Assembly (NCBI RefSeq): GCF_028023675.1
Contig: NZ_JAQIOZ010000003.1
Coordinates: 124,001 to 188,000, forward strand
DNA: 64,000 nt
Direction: 5' to 3'
Source of the DNA: Primorskyibacter aestuariivivens
GTDB taxonomy: Bacteria > Pseudomonadota > Alphaproteobacteria > Rhodobacterales > Rhodobacteraceae
The translations under genes and the position numbers were made by a program. Each line of letters starts with the position of its first letter. Within the stretch, counting starts at the first letter, position 1. Below are positions 27,401 to 36,729 of this stretch, piece by piece. The notes under the pieces were generated by a model. The model did no database searches and had not been told where the DNA came from. It was given only the letters and a program-made list of their open reading frames with translations.

Positions 27401-28761
27401 CAGGTCAGGCGTTGGTCAAGTCGGGCGGCCTTGGACCAGAAGCGGGTCATCATCATGACCGCAGCCGCGGCAAGCCCGATGACCAGCCCGAACCAGACGC
27501 CTGTGCCGCCCCAGCCCAGAACAAATCCAAAGATCCAAGCGGCCGAGAGGCCAAGCCCCCAATAGCTGACCGCTGCCATGATCATCGGTACCGTCGTGTC
27601 CTGCACTCCGCGCAACAGCCCCAACGCCAGCACCTGAGCGCCATCGGCAAGCTGGAACAGCGCGGCCATGGCCATCAGCCCGATGCCGATCTCCAGAATG
27701 GCGGCGCGGTTGGGTTCGCCCTCGGCCAGAAACAGGTCGATCAGCGGGGTGGGCAGGGTGAGGAAAATGATGATCGAGAGGGTCGCCATCGCGCCCGACA
27801 GTGCAATCACGGTCCAGGCCCCACGCTTCAGATGGGCACCGTCGCGGCGGCCAAAGGCATTGCCCGCGCGGACCGTCGCCGCGTTGCTCAGCCCCAGATG
27901 CACCATGAAGGCCGCCGTTGCCACCTGAAGCACGATGCCATGGGCGGCCAGCGCGATGGTGCCCAGCCAGCCCATCATGATCGACGAGGCCGCAAACAAT
28001 CCGACCTCGGCCAGGTTTGTCAGCCCAATGGGCACGCCCATGCGCGTGACCCGCGCCATCACGTCGAAATCAGGCCGCCAGAGGCGCTGGAACAGGTTGT
28101 GTTCGGGCAGGGTCGTGCGGGCGTAGATCACCACACCCATGAGCGAGATCACCTGTACCACCATCGACGCCCAGGCCGCGCCAGCCACGCCCAGTTCCGG
28201 CGCGCCCCAATTGCCGAAGATGAGCATGTAATTGGCCAGCACATTGCCCAGTGCCGCGATGGCGGTGATCCAGAACACCACCGATGTGCGTTCCAGCGCC
28301 GCAAGGTAGCTTTTCATGACCATGACCAGCAACGCCGGGATGACCGCGATCCCGGTGATGCGCAGATAGATCTGGGCATCCGCCGCCAATGCCGGATCCT
28401 GTCCCAAGGCCATCAGCACCGGGGCGGAGAACCAGAACAGCGGCAGGAACGCCACACCGAACAGCACCGAAAGCCACATCCCCATCCGCGTCACCCGGCG
28501 GATCGTGACCTCGTCTTCTTCGGCCTCGGCACTGGCCACAAGCGGCATCACCGCCCAGGCAAAGCCCGACCCCATCAGGAAGATCACAAAAAACACTGTC
28601 GAGCCCAGCACCAGCGCCGCCAGCGCCTCGACCCCGTACCAGCCCATCATCACCGTATCGGTCAGCCCGATAACAAACTGCGCCAGATGCCCGCCGATCA
28701 GCGGCAAGCCGATGCGCAGCGTTGCGCGCATATGGTCGGGGTATGACATGGGCGGGGTCAT
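27400..28761 (-). CDS. MATE-family multidrug/toxin exporter
   Basis: The protein (about 453 residues from MTPPMSYPDHMRATLRIGLP) has roughly twelve hydrophobic segments. MATE features include LPLIGGHLAQFVIGLTDTVM and the second-half repeat GVPIGLTNLAEVGLFAASSI, reflecting the two-lobed fold. It should exchange cationic drugs or metabolites for Na+ or H+ across the inner membrane. The start is uncertain: ATGs at 28806, 28761 and 28749 are in frame and none has a strong ribosome site. It belongs to the NorM/DinF-type branch. Expressed alone. Confidence 0.88.
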   Translation of the reverse strand: MTPPMSYPDHMRATLRIGLPLIGGHLAQFVIGLTDTVMMGWYGVEALAALVLGSTVFFVIFLMGSGFAWAVMPLVASAEAEEDEVTIRRVTRMGMWLSVLFGVAFLPLFWFSAPVLMALGQDPALAADAQIYLRITGIAVIPALLVMVMKSYLAALERTSVVFWITAIAALGNVLANYMLIFGNWGAPELGVAGAAWASMVVQVISLMGVVIYARTTLPEHNLFQRLWRPDFDVMARVTRMGVPIGLTNLAEVGLFAASSIMMGWLGTIALAAHGIVLQVATAAFMVHLGLSNAATVRAGNAFGRRDGAHLKRGAWTVIALSGAMATLSIIIFLTLPTPLIDLFLAEGEPNRAAILEIGIGLMAMAALFQLADGAQVLALGLLRGVQDTTVPMIMAAVSYWGLGLSAAWIFGFVLGWGGTGVWFGLVIGLAAAAVMMMTRFWSKAARLDQRLT

Positions 28762-28846
28762 GGATATGCAGTAGCAGACCGGCGGAATTCGGCAAGCCTG
28801 TGCCATGCCATGTCACGCGGGGGAAACCGGGCCGCGCCGGTCGCGC

Positions 28847-29527
28847 TTACCGCCGCCCCAGCACCAATTCCCGCGTTTCGCGGTAAAGCTTGCGGGTCAT
28901 GGCCTCCTGAAATCCCTGATAACCGTCGGCCCGTTCGAGAAAGGCGCGCGGTCCGTGCAGCACCTCTTGCCGGTAATAGGGCACAACACGCGGATCATCG
29001 CCGGTGACGACCAGCCCATTGACCGTGACTCCGGCAAAAGGAAAATGTTTATAGGCCAGTTGCGGGCGGAACCCGTCATTGGTGACCCCGTCGCCAGAGA
29101 CATCGACGACACTGCGGTCGCACGTGGGCGCGTCACGTAACATGCCCGCCGCATAGCCAAGCGCATAACCCATGGCTGTCGGAAACTCGGTATAGGATCG
29201 TTCGGCGCGCAGCACCCGCGTCGCAACGTTTTCCAGATCGGCCAGAGAGGTGATCCGCACCCAGTCCTGGATGATTTTCTGTTGCCGACGTCCCGACCAT
29301 TCGAAAATCGCCAGCGCCACCTCACCCGTCCCGTCGAGCATGGCCGCCGCCACGCCCGCGTCGGTCAGCGCCGCCGCCAGTCCGCGGCGTTGCAGGGCGT
29401 GTTCCTGTGCATCCACCGATGAGGACACATCCACCGCCAGCACCAGCGCAAGGCGGCAGGAGGCCTGCGCGCCCGTTGCCTGAACGGTTGTCCAGACCAG
29501 CAGACAACAGGCGGCCAGCCAGCGCAT
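28847..29527 (-). CDS. secreted DUF1194 protein with von Willebrand A-like domain
   Basis: The 226-residue protein has a signal peptide (MRWLAACCLLVWTTVQATGA) and a VWA-type fold with the MIDAS motif DVSSS (residues 33-37). The DUF1194 segments TEFPTAMGYALGYAAGML and VVDVSGDGVTNDG follow. It should bind a divalent metal and a protein partner in the periplasm. Its ATG overlaps the stop of gloA (TAATG), so the two are translationally coupled; a longer start 11 codons upstream would lie inside gloA. Function unknown. Confidence 0.82.
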   Translation of the reverse strand: MRWLAACCLLVWTTVQATGAQASCRLALVLAVDVSSSVDAQEHALQRRGLAAALTDAGVAAAMLDGTGEVALAIFEWSGRRQQKIIQDWVRITSLADLENVATRVLRAERSYTEFPTAMGYALGYAAGMLRDAPTCDRSVVDVSGDGVTNDGFRPQLAYKHFPFAGVTVNGLVVTGDDPRVVPYYRQEVLHGPRAFLERADGYQGFQEAMTRKLYRETRELVLGRR

Positions 29528-29955
29528 TACCAGTGCCCGGTGTTTTCCATGCTGGCCCAAGGCTCCTGCGGCGGCAGGTCATCGCCTTTTTGGAGCAGTT
29601 CGATGGAAATATTGTCGGGGGAGCGGACAAAGGCCATATGCCCGTCGCGCGGCGGGCGATTGATCGTCACACCCGCGTCCATAAGCGTCTGACACATGTC
29701 GTAGATGTTATCGACGCTATAGGCCAGATGGCCGAAATGGCGGCTGTCGCTGGGCAGGCCCTCGTCCCCATCCCAGTTATAGGTCAGCTCGACGGGGCAG
29801 TCCTCTTGCCCCTCGGGGGCCATGAAAACAAGTGTGAACCGGCCCTTTTCACTGTCATGGCGCCGGGTCTCTTTCAGACCGAGCAGCGCGTAGAAGGCCA
29901 TGGATTTTTCCAGATCCTTTACCCGGACCATCGTGTGCAGATAGCGAAGTGTCAT
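29527..29955 (-). CDS. gloA: lactoylglutathione lyase (glyoxalase I)
   Basis: Isomerises the methylglyoxal-glutathione adduct to S-lactoylglutathione. The 142-residue VOC-fold protein has the paired halves with metal ligands expected in LRYLHTMVRVKDLEKSM, VELTYNWDGD, FGHLAYSVDNIYDMC and NISIELLQKGD (His/Glu/His/Glu). KSMAFYALLGLKETRR is a GloA hallmark. Normal length. It is followed directly by the DUF1194 gene. Confidence 0.94.
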   Translation of the reverse strand: MTLRYLHTMVRVKDLEKSMAFYALLGLKETRRHDSEKGRFTLVFMAPEGQEDCPVELTYNWDGDEGLPSDSRHFGHLAYSVDNIYDMCQTLMDAGVTINRPPRDGHMAFVRSPDNISIELLQKGDDLPPQEPWASMENTGHW

Positions 29956-30052
29956 GATGCCTCTCCTGTTGTTGGACAGACCCTAGGCGATCCGTGACCC
30001 ATGTCCAGCCCACGCAAAGGTCCGCGATCGGGGCTGGGGACGCGAAACCCTG

Positions 30053-31423
30053 TCAGAAAGAGGATTCGAGGCCGAGCTTCACGCCGAAGTTCTCGCGGTC
30101 ATACTGGCCCATGTTGGACTCGACCTTGCTGCCGTCCAAAGTGACCGTCGGAACGAAGCCGTAATATTCCAGCGGCGTGATTTCCGCGCGGATCTTGGCG
30201 CTGTAGCTTTTTTCCATCCGGTCCAGGTTGCGCACCATGGAACCGTCATGATGCTTGGTGGACATGGACAGGCCAAAATCCCAGTTCAGGCCCAGAACCG
30301 GCTTGCCCAGCGTCAGACCGGCCGCGATGCCGTAGGACAGGTAATCCATGGATGAGAAATCCGATTTGCTTTTCTCGTGGCTCAGGTCAAGGCTGAAACT
30401 ATGCCCCGACGCGCCAAAGCGGTGGCGCATGCCTGCGGTGTATTCCAGCGCCTCGGAATCCCCGGTCCGGCTCAACGCGTCCTGACCGGAATAGGCGACG
30501 CCGACATAGAGCCCGGTTTCCTTGGAGATCATCACATCCTGCCGCAGCGATGCGGAAAGACCCCGAGTATAGGGTTCCCCGCCATACCAGGTTTTGTTCC
30601 ATCCGATGGACGCCCGGAACGGGCCCGGCGCGCCGTCCAGCTTGCCCATATGGGCAAGCGTGACGCTCAGGCTGGTAAACTCGAAATCCGAAGCCTTGGC
30701 ATTGGGCGCGGTCTTTTTGGCCTCATCGGACAGCACGTAGCTGCGGTTGTTATAACTCAGGTAGATGTCCGATTTATGCTTGGGCTGATCGAGAAAACGG
30801 AACCGTGTGGTGACGCCATGGGCGGTTTCCACACCCGAAAGCGCCTTGGCCGCGCCGCCAAGCTCGGCCTTGACGGTGCCGAAAAACGGGAAGTCATACA
30901 GCCCCTCGTCCTTGACCGACCCGTTGTTGAGATTGCTTACGGGGGAGACCGAAAAGCTCAGCTGTGTCTGGAACCGGTTGCGCGCCTGAACATAGCGGAA
31001 ATCGCGCACCGCCGTGTTTTTCATCGCCTCGTTCGGGGCCACCTGCGCGGCCTGGCGCAGCCACATCTGGGCCAGCGTGCGGGTTCCGCCCGTGGCCAGC
31101 GCCTGTGCGCGCACCAGAGCGGCGGCGTATTTCTCGGTATCGGTGTCTGCCTCCCGCCATGCCTGGCGGGCGGCCTGCCTTGCGGCTTTGAGATCCCCGC
31201 TGTCGCGCGCGGCCCGGCTCCGGAGCACGAGCGCGTCCACATCGGCCGGATCGCGTTTGAGCAGGGCCTCGGTGACATCCAGCGTGGTCTTGTGGTCCCC
31301 GACCTGCAGGGCGCGCACCGCCAGAACCCGCATCTGATCCGGGGTCAGAGTCACGGGTTCTGCGGCCACGCCAAGCGTGAGGCACACCAATCCGGCGGCT
31401 GTGAGAGTGCGAATGCGGCGCAT
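30053..31423 (-). CDS. Slam-like outer membrane protein: N-terminal TPR and C-terminal DUF560-type beta-barrel
   Basis: The 456-residue protein has a signal peptide (cleavage near VAAEP), a periplasmic TPR-like helical domain (about residues 25-150, with LEVT-type helix pairs such as LLKRDPADVDALVLRSRAAR), and a C-terminal domain (about 160-456) made of alternating aromatic strands ending in Phe, the outer-membrane barrel signature. This layout is that of Slam proteins (surface lipoprotein assembly modulator, type XI secretion). The gene lies 18 bases after a lipoprotein gene of the TbpB-like type, the usual Slam substrate arrangement. The N- and C-terminal parts are seen directly; the transport role is inferred. 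Confidence 0.72.
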   Translation of the reverse strand: MRRIRTLTAAGLVCLTLGVAAEPVTLTPDQMRVLAVRALQVGDHKTTLDVTEALLKRDPADVDALVLRSRAARDSGDLKAARQAARQAWREADTDTEKYAAALVRAQALATGGTRTLAQMWLRQAAQVAPNEAMKNTAVRDFRYVQARNRFQTQLSFSVSPVSNLNNGSVKDEGLYDFPFFGTVKAELGGAAKALSGVETAHGVTTRFRFLDQPKHKSDIYLSYNNRSYVLSDEAKKTAPNAKASDFEFTSLSVTLAHMGKLDGAPGPFRASIGWNKTWYGGEPYTRGLSASLRQDVMISKETGLYVGVAYSGQDALSRTGDSEALEYTAGMRHRFGASGHSFSLDLSHEKSKSDFSSMDYLSYGIAAGLTLGKPVLGLNWDFGLSMSTKHHDGSMVRNLDRMEKSYSAKIRAEITPLEYYGFVPTVTLDGSKVESNMGQYDRENFGVKLGLESSF

Positions 31424-31441
31424 CTGCGCGAGACCTCGGGT

Positions 31442-32503
31442 TTAGCGGGTTACAATGAACCCGCCGGTTTCACGCACCGTCACCCCGATACCGCGTGGAT
31501 CTTCCGAGGTTACCACGATAATGCCCACAACCTCATCCGCATTGTCGCCAGAGACAATGCCGTAGAAATCGCCGCTTTCAAGTGTGGCCACAACCCCTTC
31601 GGAATTTACGAAACGGCTCGCGACACTACCGAGCATTTCGCCGTTTTCGTCGAGCGCATTGGAGATATCGAACTGGATAACGGGCAGCTGCCCAAAGGGA
31701 ACCCCATATTCCGATTCCAATGCCGAGACAACGCTTGCGGTGATGTCATTGCCGTTGGCGTCGAATATGCGCCTGTTGTAGATCTGGCCGTCAACCGCAT
31801 AACCGTCGTTGAAATCGTTGAAATCGATGGTTAAATCGGCCGTCCCGGTCACGAACTCAATGCCGTCGGTACCGTTGAAGTCGCGCAGCCCCGCATAGCC
31901 GCCCGTATAGCGGGCAAAGCCACTGGCGGGCAGGGTCACGCGGCCATGGCGCGTGTACATAAAGCCGCCAAAGCCGTAATCCGCATAGGCACCGGTGCGC
32001 ACGATGGCGAATTCGCTCTGCCCCGAGGCGCTGACCGCGTGAATGGCCTTGTGCTGGAACTGGGTGGCCACGAGGCCATTGACCGGATCGTTCACGAAAT
32101 TCTCGTTCTCGTAGACGCGGAAGGGCGTCATTGGTCCGAGGCTGTTTTCCAGGGCGGTCCCGGTCAGATCCATACGCTGATACACGTTGTCGCCGTCGAA
32201 CGGCAGGTTATCGACGCTGAACGTGTCATCGGTCGGGTTATAGGCATAGGACTCGGCAATGCCCGACCCTTCGGCCCCGTTGACCGGTTCGTAGCGAATG
32301 ATTGAACTGTTGGCCGACGGGTTCTCCGTGCCCGGGGGCATGGTGCGCCCCGTAGTAGGTGGCGTTGTCGTGCCGCCACCGCCGCCCCCGCCGGTCGTGG
32401 TTGGATCAGGACGATGCGGATTGTCCTTGCCCGTCGACCCGTCACAAGCCGCCACAATAGCCATAGTGCCCGCCAGCATCAGCGGAAGAAGAAAACGTTT
32501 CAT
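31442..32503 (-). CDS. TbpB-like surface lipoprotein, predicted Slam substrate
   Basis: The 353-residue protein has a lipoprotein signal (lipobox IVAAC, Cys20), a Pro/Thr/Gly-rich flexible linker with a run of seven glycines (about 30-60), and a C-terminal beta-rich domain with strands such as YGFGGFMYTRHGRVTL, LTIDFNDFNDGYAVDGQIYN and GFIVTR at the end. An anchor-linker-barrel design is typical of Slam-dependent surface lipoproteins. The ligand is unknown. It is upstream of and co-oriented with the Slam-like gene. No haem or metal motif is seen. Confidence 0.65.
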   Translation of the reverse strand: MKRFLLPLMLAGTMAIVAACDGSTGKDNPHRPDPTTTGGGGGGGTTTPPTTGRTMPPGTENPSANSSIIRYEPVNGAEGSGIAESYAYNPTDDTFSVDNLPFDGDNVYQRMDLTGTALENSLGPMTPFRVYENENFVNDPVNGLVATQFQHKAIHAVSASGQSEFAIVRTGAYADYGFGGFMYTRHGRVTLPASGFARYTGGYAGLRDFNGTDGIEFVTGTADLTIDFNDFNDGYAVDGQIYNRRIFDANGNDITASVVSALESEYGVPFGQLPVIQFDISNALDENGEMLGSVASRFVNSEGVVATLESGDFYGIVSGDNADEVVGIIVVTSEDPRGIGVTVRETGGFIVTR

Positions 32504-32702
32504 GAAACTGCCCCGGTCTTTTGCCCGTTTGTTTTGTCCACAGGTGGCGCGCGAGGGGCGAAAAAGTCAATGATAAAAGCGGGCTGCGCGCGAAACCTCA
32601 TGCGGGTGAGGCTTCATCGCAATACCTGATATGTCCGTTTTTAACCCGGCGAACACCAGATATAGTGGGGCACCGACTCATCTAGTGGAAAGGATTCGCC
32701 CC

Positions 32703-33614
32703 ATGTCCGTCACGCCCGAACAGCAGGCCGAAATCGACGCGGAACGCGCCACCCCGCGCCAGACCCTGCGCGCCGTCTCTCCGGGCATGGAGGATCATCT
32801 GTATACCGCCTATCCGGTGCTGGACCACGGATTTATCCGCGTCGTGGACTATATGGGCGACGATGCCGCCATCTGTCAGGCCGCCCGCGTGTCCTATGGC
32901 AAGGGTACCAAGTCGGTGCAGAATGACGAGGGGCTGATCCGCTACCTCATGCGCCACTGGCACTCCACGCCCTTCGAGATGTGCGAGATCAAGCTGCATG
33001 TGAAACTGCCCGTCTTCGTGGCGCGGCAATGGATCCGGCACCGCACGGCTAACGTGAACGAATACTCCGCCCGCTATTCGATCCTTGACCGCGAGTTCTA
33101 TATCCCCGCTCCCGAGGCGCTGGCCGCGCAATCGGTGATCAACAACCAGGGTCGGGGCGAGGCGCTGACCGGGGAAGAGGCCGACCGCGTGCTGCGCTAC
33201 CTGCGCGACGACGCGATGCGCTGCTATGACCATTATGAAGAGATGATTTCACAGGACGGGCAGGCAGGGCTGGCCCGCGAGTTGGCGCGCATGAACCTGC
33301 CCGCCAATGTCTATACGCAATGGTATTGGAAGGTGGACCTGCACAACCTGCTGCATTTCCTCCGCCTGCGCGCCGACGCACACGCCCAATACGAAATCCG
33401 CGTCTATGCCGATGAGATCTGCAAAGTGGTGGCTGACTGGGTGCCGTTTGCGTTCAAGGCGTTCGAGGATTATCGCATGGGGGGCGCGACTTTGTCTGCC
33501 ACAGCCCTTGATTGTATTCGCCGGATGTTGAAGGGTGAGGCGGTGACACAGGAAAACTCCGGCATGTCCAAGGGGGAATGGCAGGAGTTTGAGGGGGTTT
33601 TGAACATCTCCTGA
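32703..33614 (+). CDS. thyX: flavin-dependent thymidylate synthase ThyX
   Basis: Makes dTMP from dUMP using FAD and methylenetetrahydrofolate. The 303-residue protein has the ThyX motif [15 protein letters not shown] (RHR at 112-114) and the dUMP/FAD-binding [22 protein letters not shown]. The start at 32703 follows an AAAGGA ribosome site; an ATG at 32631 is in frame but lacks one. It complements the thymidine salvage operon at 2-7 kb. Divergent from the lipoprotein gene across about 200 bases. Confidence 0.95.
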   Translation: MSVTPEQQAEIDAERATPRQTLRAVSPGMEDHLYTAYPVLDHGFIRVVDYMGDDAAICQAARVSYGKGTKSVQNDEGLIRYLMRHWHSTPFEMCEIKLHVKLPVFVARQWIRHRTANVNEYSARYSILDREFYIPAPEALAAQSVINNQGRGEALTGEEADRVLRYLRDDAMRCYDHYEEMISQDGQAGLARELARMNLPANVYTQWYWKVDLHNLLHFLRLRADAHAQYEIRVYADEICKVVADWVPFAFKAFEDYRMGGATLSATALDCIRRMLKGEAVTQENSGMSKGEWQEFEGVLNIS

Positions 33615-33667
33615 TAGTCTTGTCGTAGAAAGTGGATTTCTGCATACCCAAATAAAATAGGCCGAAT

Positions 33668-34417
33668 ATGAAGCTCTTCGAAAATGGGTTGATAGCGATT
33701 GGCGTATTTATCGGCGTTTGTCTGGTGATATCCGTCGAGTTTTATGCGGACTTTTTTGGAACTTCTATAGAGCCTTCTGAAACTTTCGCCGCAACAATAC
33801 TAGGTGCCGCGATTGCTCTAGTGGGAACGTTCGTCACGATCTACGCCCAGGCTGAATCACAAGAAAAAGCACGCATAGAAAGGGATCAGGCACTAGTCTC
33901 TGGAATTTTTGTGAAATTTCAGGACATGACGAATAACCTGTATCACTTCCGCAAACATATACGGGATAGTTTCGAAGAGAACGGTACAGGAGATCAAGGC
34001 AACCCCGGATTATTTATCCGGGCTTTGGCAGGTTACCCGGAGCCTGTATTCTTTACGGTCGAAGAAAGGGCTGTATTCCTTCGCTACCGCAATGCTGAAG
34101 TGTTCAATGATGTTTCTCAATGGGCACCAATCCACAATTCTCTACTGAACGCGTTTAAACTTTATGGTGAACTTAGGCAGGAGTTTACTTTGAAGACGCC
34201 GGCGACGATTAGTGGCGGCGACCTTGGAACAAGTACATTTACTTCAGAAGAATTCAAAAGTGTCGCGCCTATAATTGCCCAGCTGAACCATTTGGCCACA
34301 CAGCTTCAGGAGAGATGTGAACGTGACTACTCCGAATGTTCTGAAGCTATGATGAAAATAAGAGCCGAAGTACAGGAAATTTGCAAAATTCAGCTTGACC
34401 TAGAGTGCCCAGAATAG
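33668..34417 (+). CDS. membrane-anchored protein of unknown function, AT-rich
   Basis: The 249-residue protein has two N-terminal membrane helices (about 8-24 and 41-60), then a cytoplasmic helical region beginning with an Arg/Lys/Glu-rich coil (AQAESQEKARIERDQALVSG). No family recognised. Base composition is visibly poorer in G+C than its neighbours and codons such as ATA, TTA and AGA are common, which suggests recent transfer. The layout (two helices plus a coiled-coil cytoplasmic domain) resembles phage-defence or membrane-anchored helical proteins, but that is only a resemblance. It follows thyX by 53 bases. Confidence 0.75.
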   Translation: MKLFENGLIAIGVFIGVCLVISVEFYADFFGTSIEPSETFAATILGAAIALVGTFVTIYAQAESQEKARIERDQALVSGIFVKFQDMTNNLYHFRKHIRDSFEENGTGDQGNPGLFIRALAGYPEPVFFTVEERAVFLRYRNAEVFNDVSQWAPIHNSLLNAFKLYGELRQEFTLKTPATISGGDLGTSTFTSEEFKSVAPIIAQLNHLATQLQERCERDYSECSEAMMKIRAEVQEICKIQLDLECPE

Positions 34418-34445
34418 TTGGGCGCATTGCGCTTGCCAGCGCGAA

Positions 34446-34497
34446 ATAGCGGCGAAGCCGCCGCGCTATCGCCAGACCGCCCGCACGGGCTGGCGAT
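34446..34497. repeat. palindromic repeat pair, bidirectional terminator candidate
   Basis: Between the convergent genes ending at 34417 and 34608. The first stem pairs ATAGCGGCG with CGCCGCGCTAT (with a bulge); the second pairs ATCGCCAG with CTGGCGAT across 34468-34497 with an inner CCC/GGG. The stretch is G+C-rich and sits beside the AT-rich gene, so it may mark the boundary of an inserted segment. Confidence 0.45.
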
Positions 34498-34607
34498 TTG
34501 GCCACCCGCGCGACACGCTCGAACCTTTTGCGGATTTGGCAAGCATAAAGTGTCCCGCTCTGATGTTTGATCGCCATCCCGCGGTCTGGCGAAAGCGCGG
34601 CTCCACC

Positions 34608-36719
34608 CTACGGTCGCACCGTATCCAGCTCAAACTGCACAAAGAGCGGCACGGGATCCGGCTCTTTCTTGCGCCGTGACAGGCTCATCGCCGCGCGGGT
34701 GGTGGTGCCGAACCCGGCCTCGTCCAACAGCCCCCGGATACCGTCCGGGGCATTGCCCACCGCGCGGGTCCGCTCCACGGCAGATTGTTCGAGGAACGAC
34801 AGATCTTCCACCTCGGATTGCGGATCGGCGGGGGAGAAGACGACGATCACCCGTTCGCGGCCAAAGCTGGCATCCGTGATCAGGATATAATCCTCGTCAA
34901 GCGTGTCGCCGGGCTGCAGCCGCCCATTATCCATGAAGCTGATCGAATAATCTGATCCCACATAGAGGATGTTGAAATCCACCGGCTTGTCCGTCGGGTT
35001 GGTGAGGTTCAGCCCGATCGTGTCATCGGGCAGCACGCGCGGCACCGACGCGGGCGCCAGCATCGTGCGGCTGTCCGGCGCGACAATGCCGTTTTCCGCG
35101 TCGAACCGCCCGCGCACCATCTGCGCCTCGACCTTGACGGCAGAGGCGGCGGAGGTCGCCGCGCCCACCTTCATCAGGTTCAGCGCGCGGGCCATGCGGG
35201 TGAGGTTGTCAGCCACCACCTCGGCCAGTTCTGTGGCGGTCTTGTCCCCGGTCGAGACCGAGGGGATGTCCGCCAGTTCGCTGTCATCCGTCACACCGGA
35301 GGCCGACATGAACCACAGCGCGTCGGGCCGGGGGCTGTCGGCAAACACCGCAAGCCGGATATCGGCCTCTGTGTCTCCCGCAGGCACATAGCGGATGCGC
35401 GGGCCCGTAAGCGCGGAGTCCTCGATCACCTTGAGCGCGGCGGTCATGGCATCAGAAGGTGCCGATCCCGGCGCGGGCAGGGCAACGGTGAGCGACAGGT
35501 CCAGCGTCTCGCCGATCTTGCGCAGCACAGCCCCCGGCGGCGCGTCAGAGGCTGCGAAATCCACCGCCTGCGCCAGTGCGCCAAAGGTCGTGACCTCGGT
35601 CACCGAAAACGTCGCCAGCGCCGCATCATCGGGATCAGCGGGCGAGGCGAGCAATGCCAGCGTCATGCCCGGCGCCAGCCCGTGCAATTGCCCCGCCTTG
35701 ATCGCAAGCGCGTCGCCTTTGACCTCCACATCCCATTGCAGGATGCGGTCGCCCTCGTCGCGGCCAAAGACCGGCAGGTCCAGGTCACCCTCGAACAGCG
35801 GCGTCGTGCGGGCAAGGTTGCGCGTGCCGTATTTGCGCAGCACCTCCTGTCCCAGCTGGCGATAGGTGATGCCGGGGCGTTCGGCGAGCGTTTCAAACAG
35901 CGTATAGGTGAAGACCCCCTGCAGGCGGCGGTTGGCCTTGCCCTTGGGCATGTTCTTTTCCGGCGTCGTCTCGTTGGTTTGGGCGGCGAAAAACGCGGTG
36001 AGCTTGCCCATCTCACCGGTGGTTGCCATGGGCACAGGTGCTTCGGCGCGGGCGCGCGGATCGGGCAGGGCCCGGGTCTGGATGCTGTCCATGGCATCAG
36101 GCGGAATGGCCAGCGCACCGGGGGGCAATTGCCGCAAACGCACCTCTTCCGTGCCGGGGGCGGCGCGGGTGGCGGTGCCGGAATGGCAGCTGTCAAACAC
36201 GACCCAGACATCGGCACCCCGCGCGCGGATGGCGTCGATCATCTGGCCGATCTCGTCATCGACCAGCGCGTTTTCGACCTGCCCTATCGTGTCCTCCCAT
36301 GGGCCGATATCGACGGGCAGAAAGATCTCGTCCAGCCCGTCCAGTTCCGAGGACGGATCGGCGGCGGGCATCTGGGAACCATGGCCGGAGAAATGCAGGT
36401 AAACGAAATCCCCCGGCTCAGCGCGCGCGGCCAGGGCGGCAAACTCGGCCCGGATCGCGGCCAGTGTCGGCGCGTCGGCCCCTTCCAGCCCATCGGCCAG
36501 AATGGCAATATTCCCGGCGTCAAAGGGCAGGGCCGGGTTGGACTGCAGGTATTGCGCAACAAGGTCCACATCATTGGCCGGCCCGCGCAGCCAGAACCGT
36601 TCGTCCAGCGCCGGATAGGTCGAGGCCCCGATCAAGAGCGCATGACCTTCGCGCGCCAGGGCCAGACCGGGAACAAGCGCCGCCATCGTGACCAGCGCGG
36701 TGAGCGTTTTACGAACCAT
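34608..36719 (-). CDS. secreted caspase-like (peptidase C14) protein
   Basis: The 703-residue protein has a signal peptide (residues 1-22, ending ALA-R) and a caspase-like catalytic domain with the His loop FSGHGSQ (His113) and the Cys loop DSCHSGT (Cys178), both intact. GLDEIFLPVDIGPWEDT lies between them. The large C-terminal region (about 300-703) contains a beta-rich DUF4384-like domain around LTNPTDKPVDFNILYVGSDY. Bacterial caspase-like proteases commonly cut after Arg or Lys, but specificity here is unknown. Exported, unlike the usual cytoplasmic metacaspases. It forms a likely operon with the 36730 gene (10-base gap), diverging from a DegP-like protease gene, and has a paralogue at 42655. 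Confidence 0.85.
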   Translation of the reverse strand: MVRKTLTALVTMAALVPGLALAREGHALLIGASTYPALDERFWLRGPANDVDLVAQYLQSNPALPFDAGNIAILADGLEGADAPTLAAIRAEFAALAARAEPGDFVYLHFSGHGSQMPAADPSSELDGLDEIFLPVDIGPWEDTIGQVENALVDDEIGQMIDAIRARGADVWVVFDSCHSGTATRAAPGTEEVRLRQLPPGALAIPPDAMDSIQTRALPDPRARAEAPVPMATTGEMGKLTAFFAAQTNETTPEKNMPKGKANRRLQGVFTYTLFETLAERPGITYRQLGQEVLRKYGTRNLARTTPLFEGDLDLPVFGRDEGDRILQWDVEVKGDALAIKAGQLHGLAPGMTLALLASPADPDDAALATFSVTEVTTFGALAQAVDFAASDAPPGAVLRKIGETLDLSLTVALPAPGSAPSDAMTAALKVIEDSALTGPRIRYVPAGDTEADIRLAVFADSPRPDALWFMSASGVTDDSELADIPSVSTGDKTATELAEVVADNLTRMARALNLMKVGAATSAASAVKVEAQMVRGRFDAENGIVAPDSRTMLAPASVPRVLPDDTIGLNLTNPTDKPVDFNILYVGSDYSISFMDNGRLQPGDTLDEDYILITDASFGRERVIVVFSPADPQSEVEDLSFLEQSAVERTRAVGNAPDGIRGLLDEAGFGTTTRAAMSLSRRKKEPDPVPLFVQFELDTVRP

Positions 36720-36729
36720 GTCCCGCCCC

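Noticed and set aside
33668-34417. The AT-rich gene as part of a prophage
   Set aside because: No phage structural, integrase or lysis gene lies beside it, and no attachment-site repeat was found.
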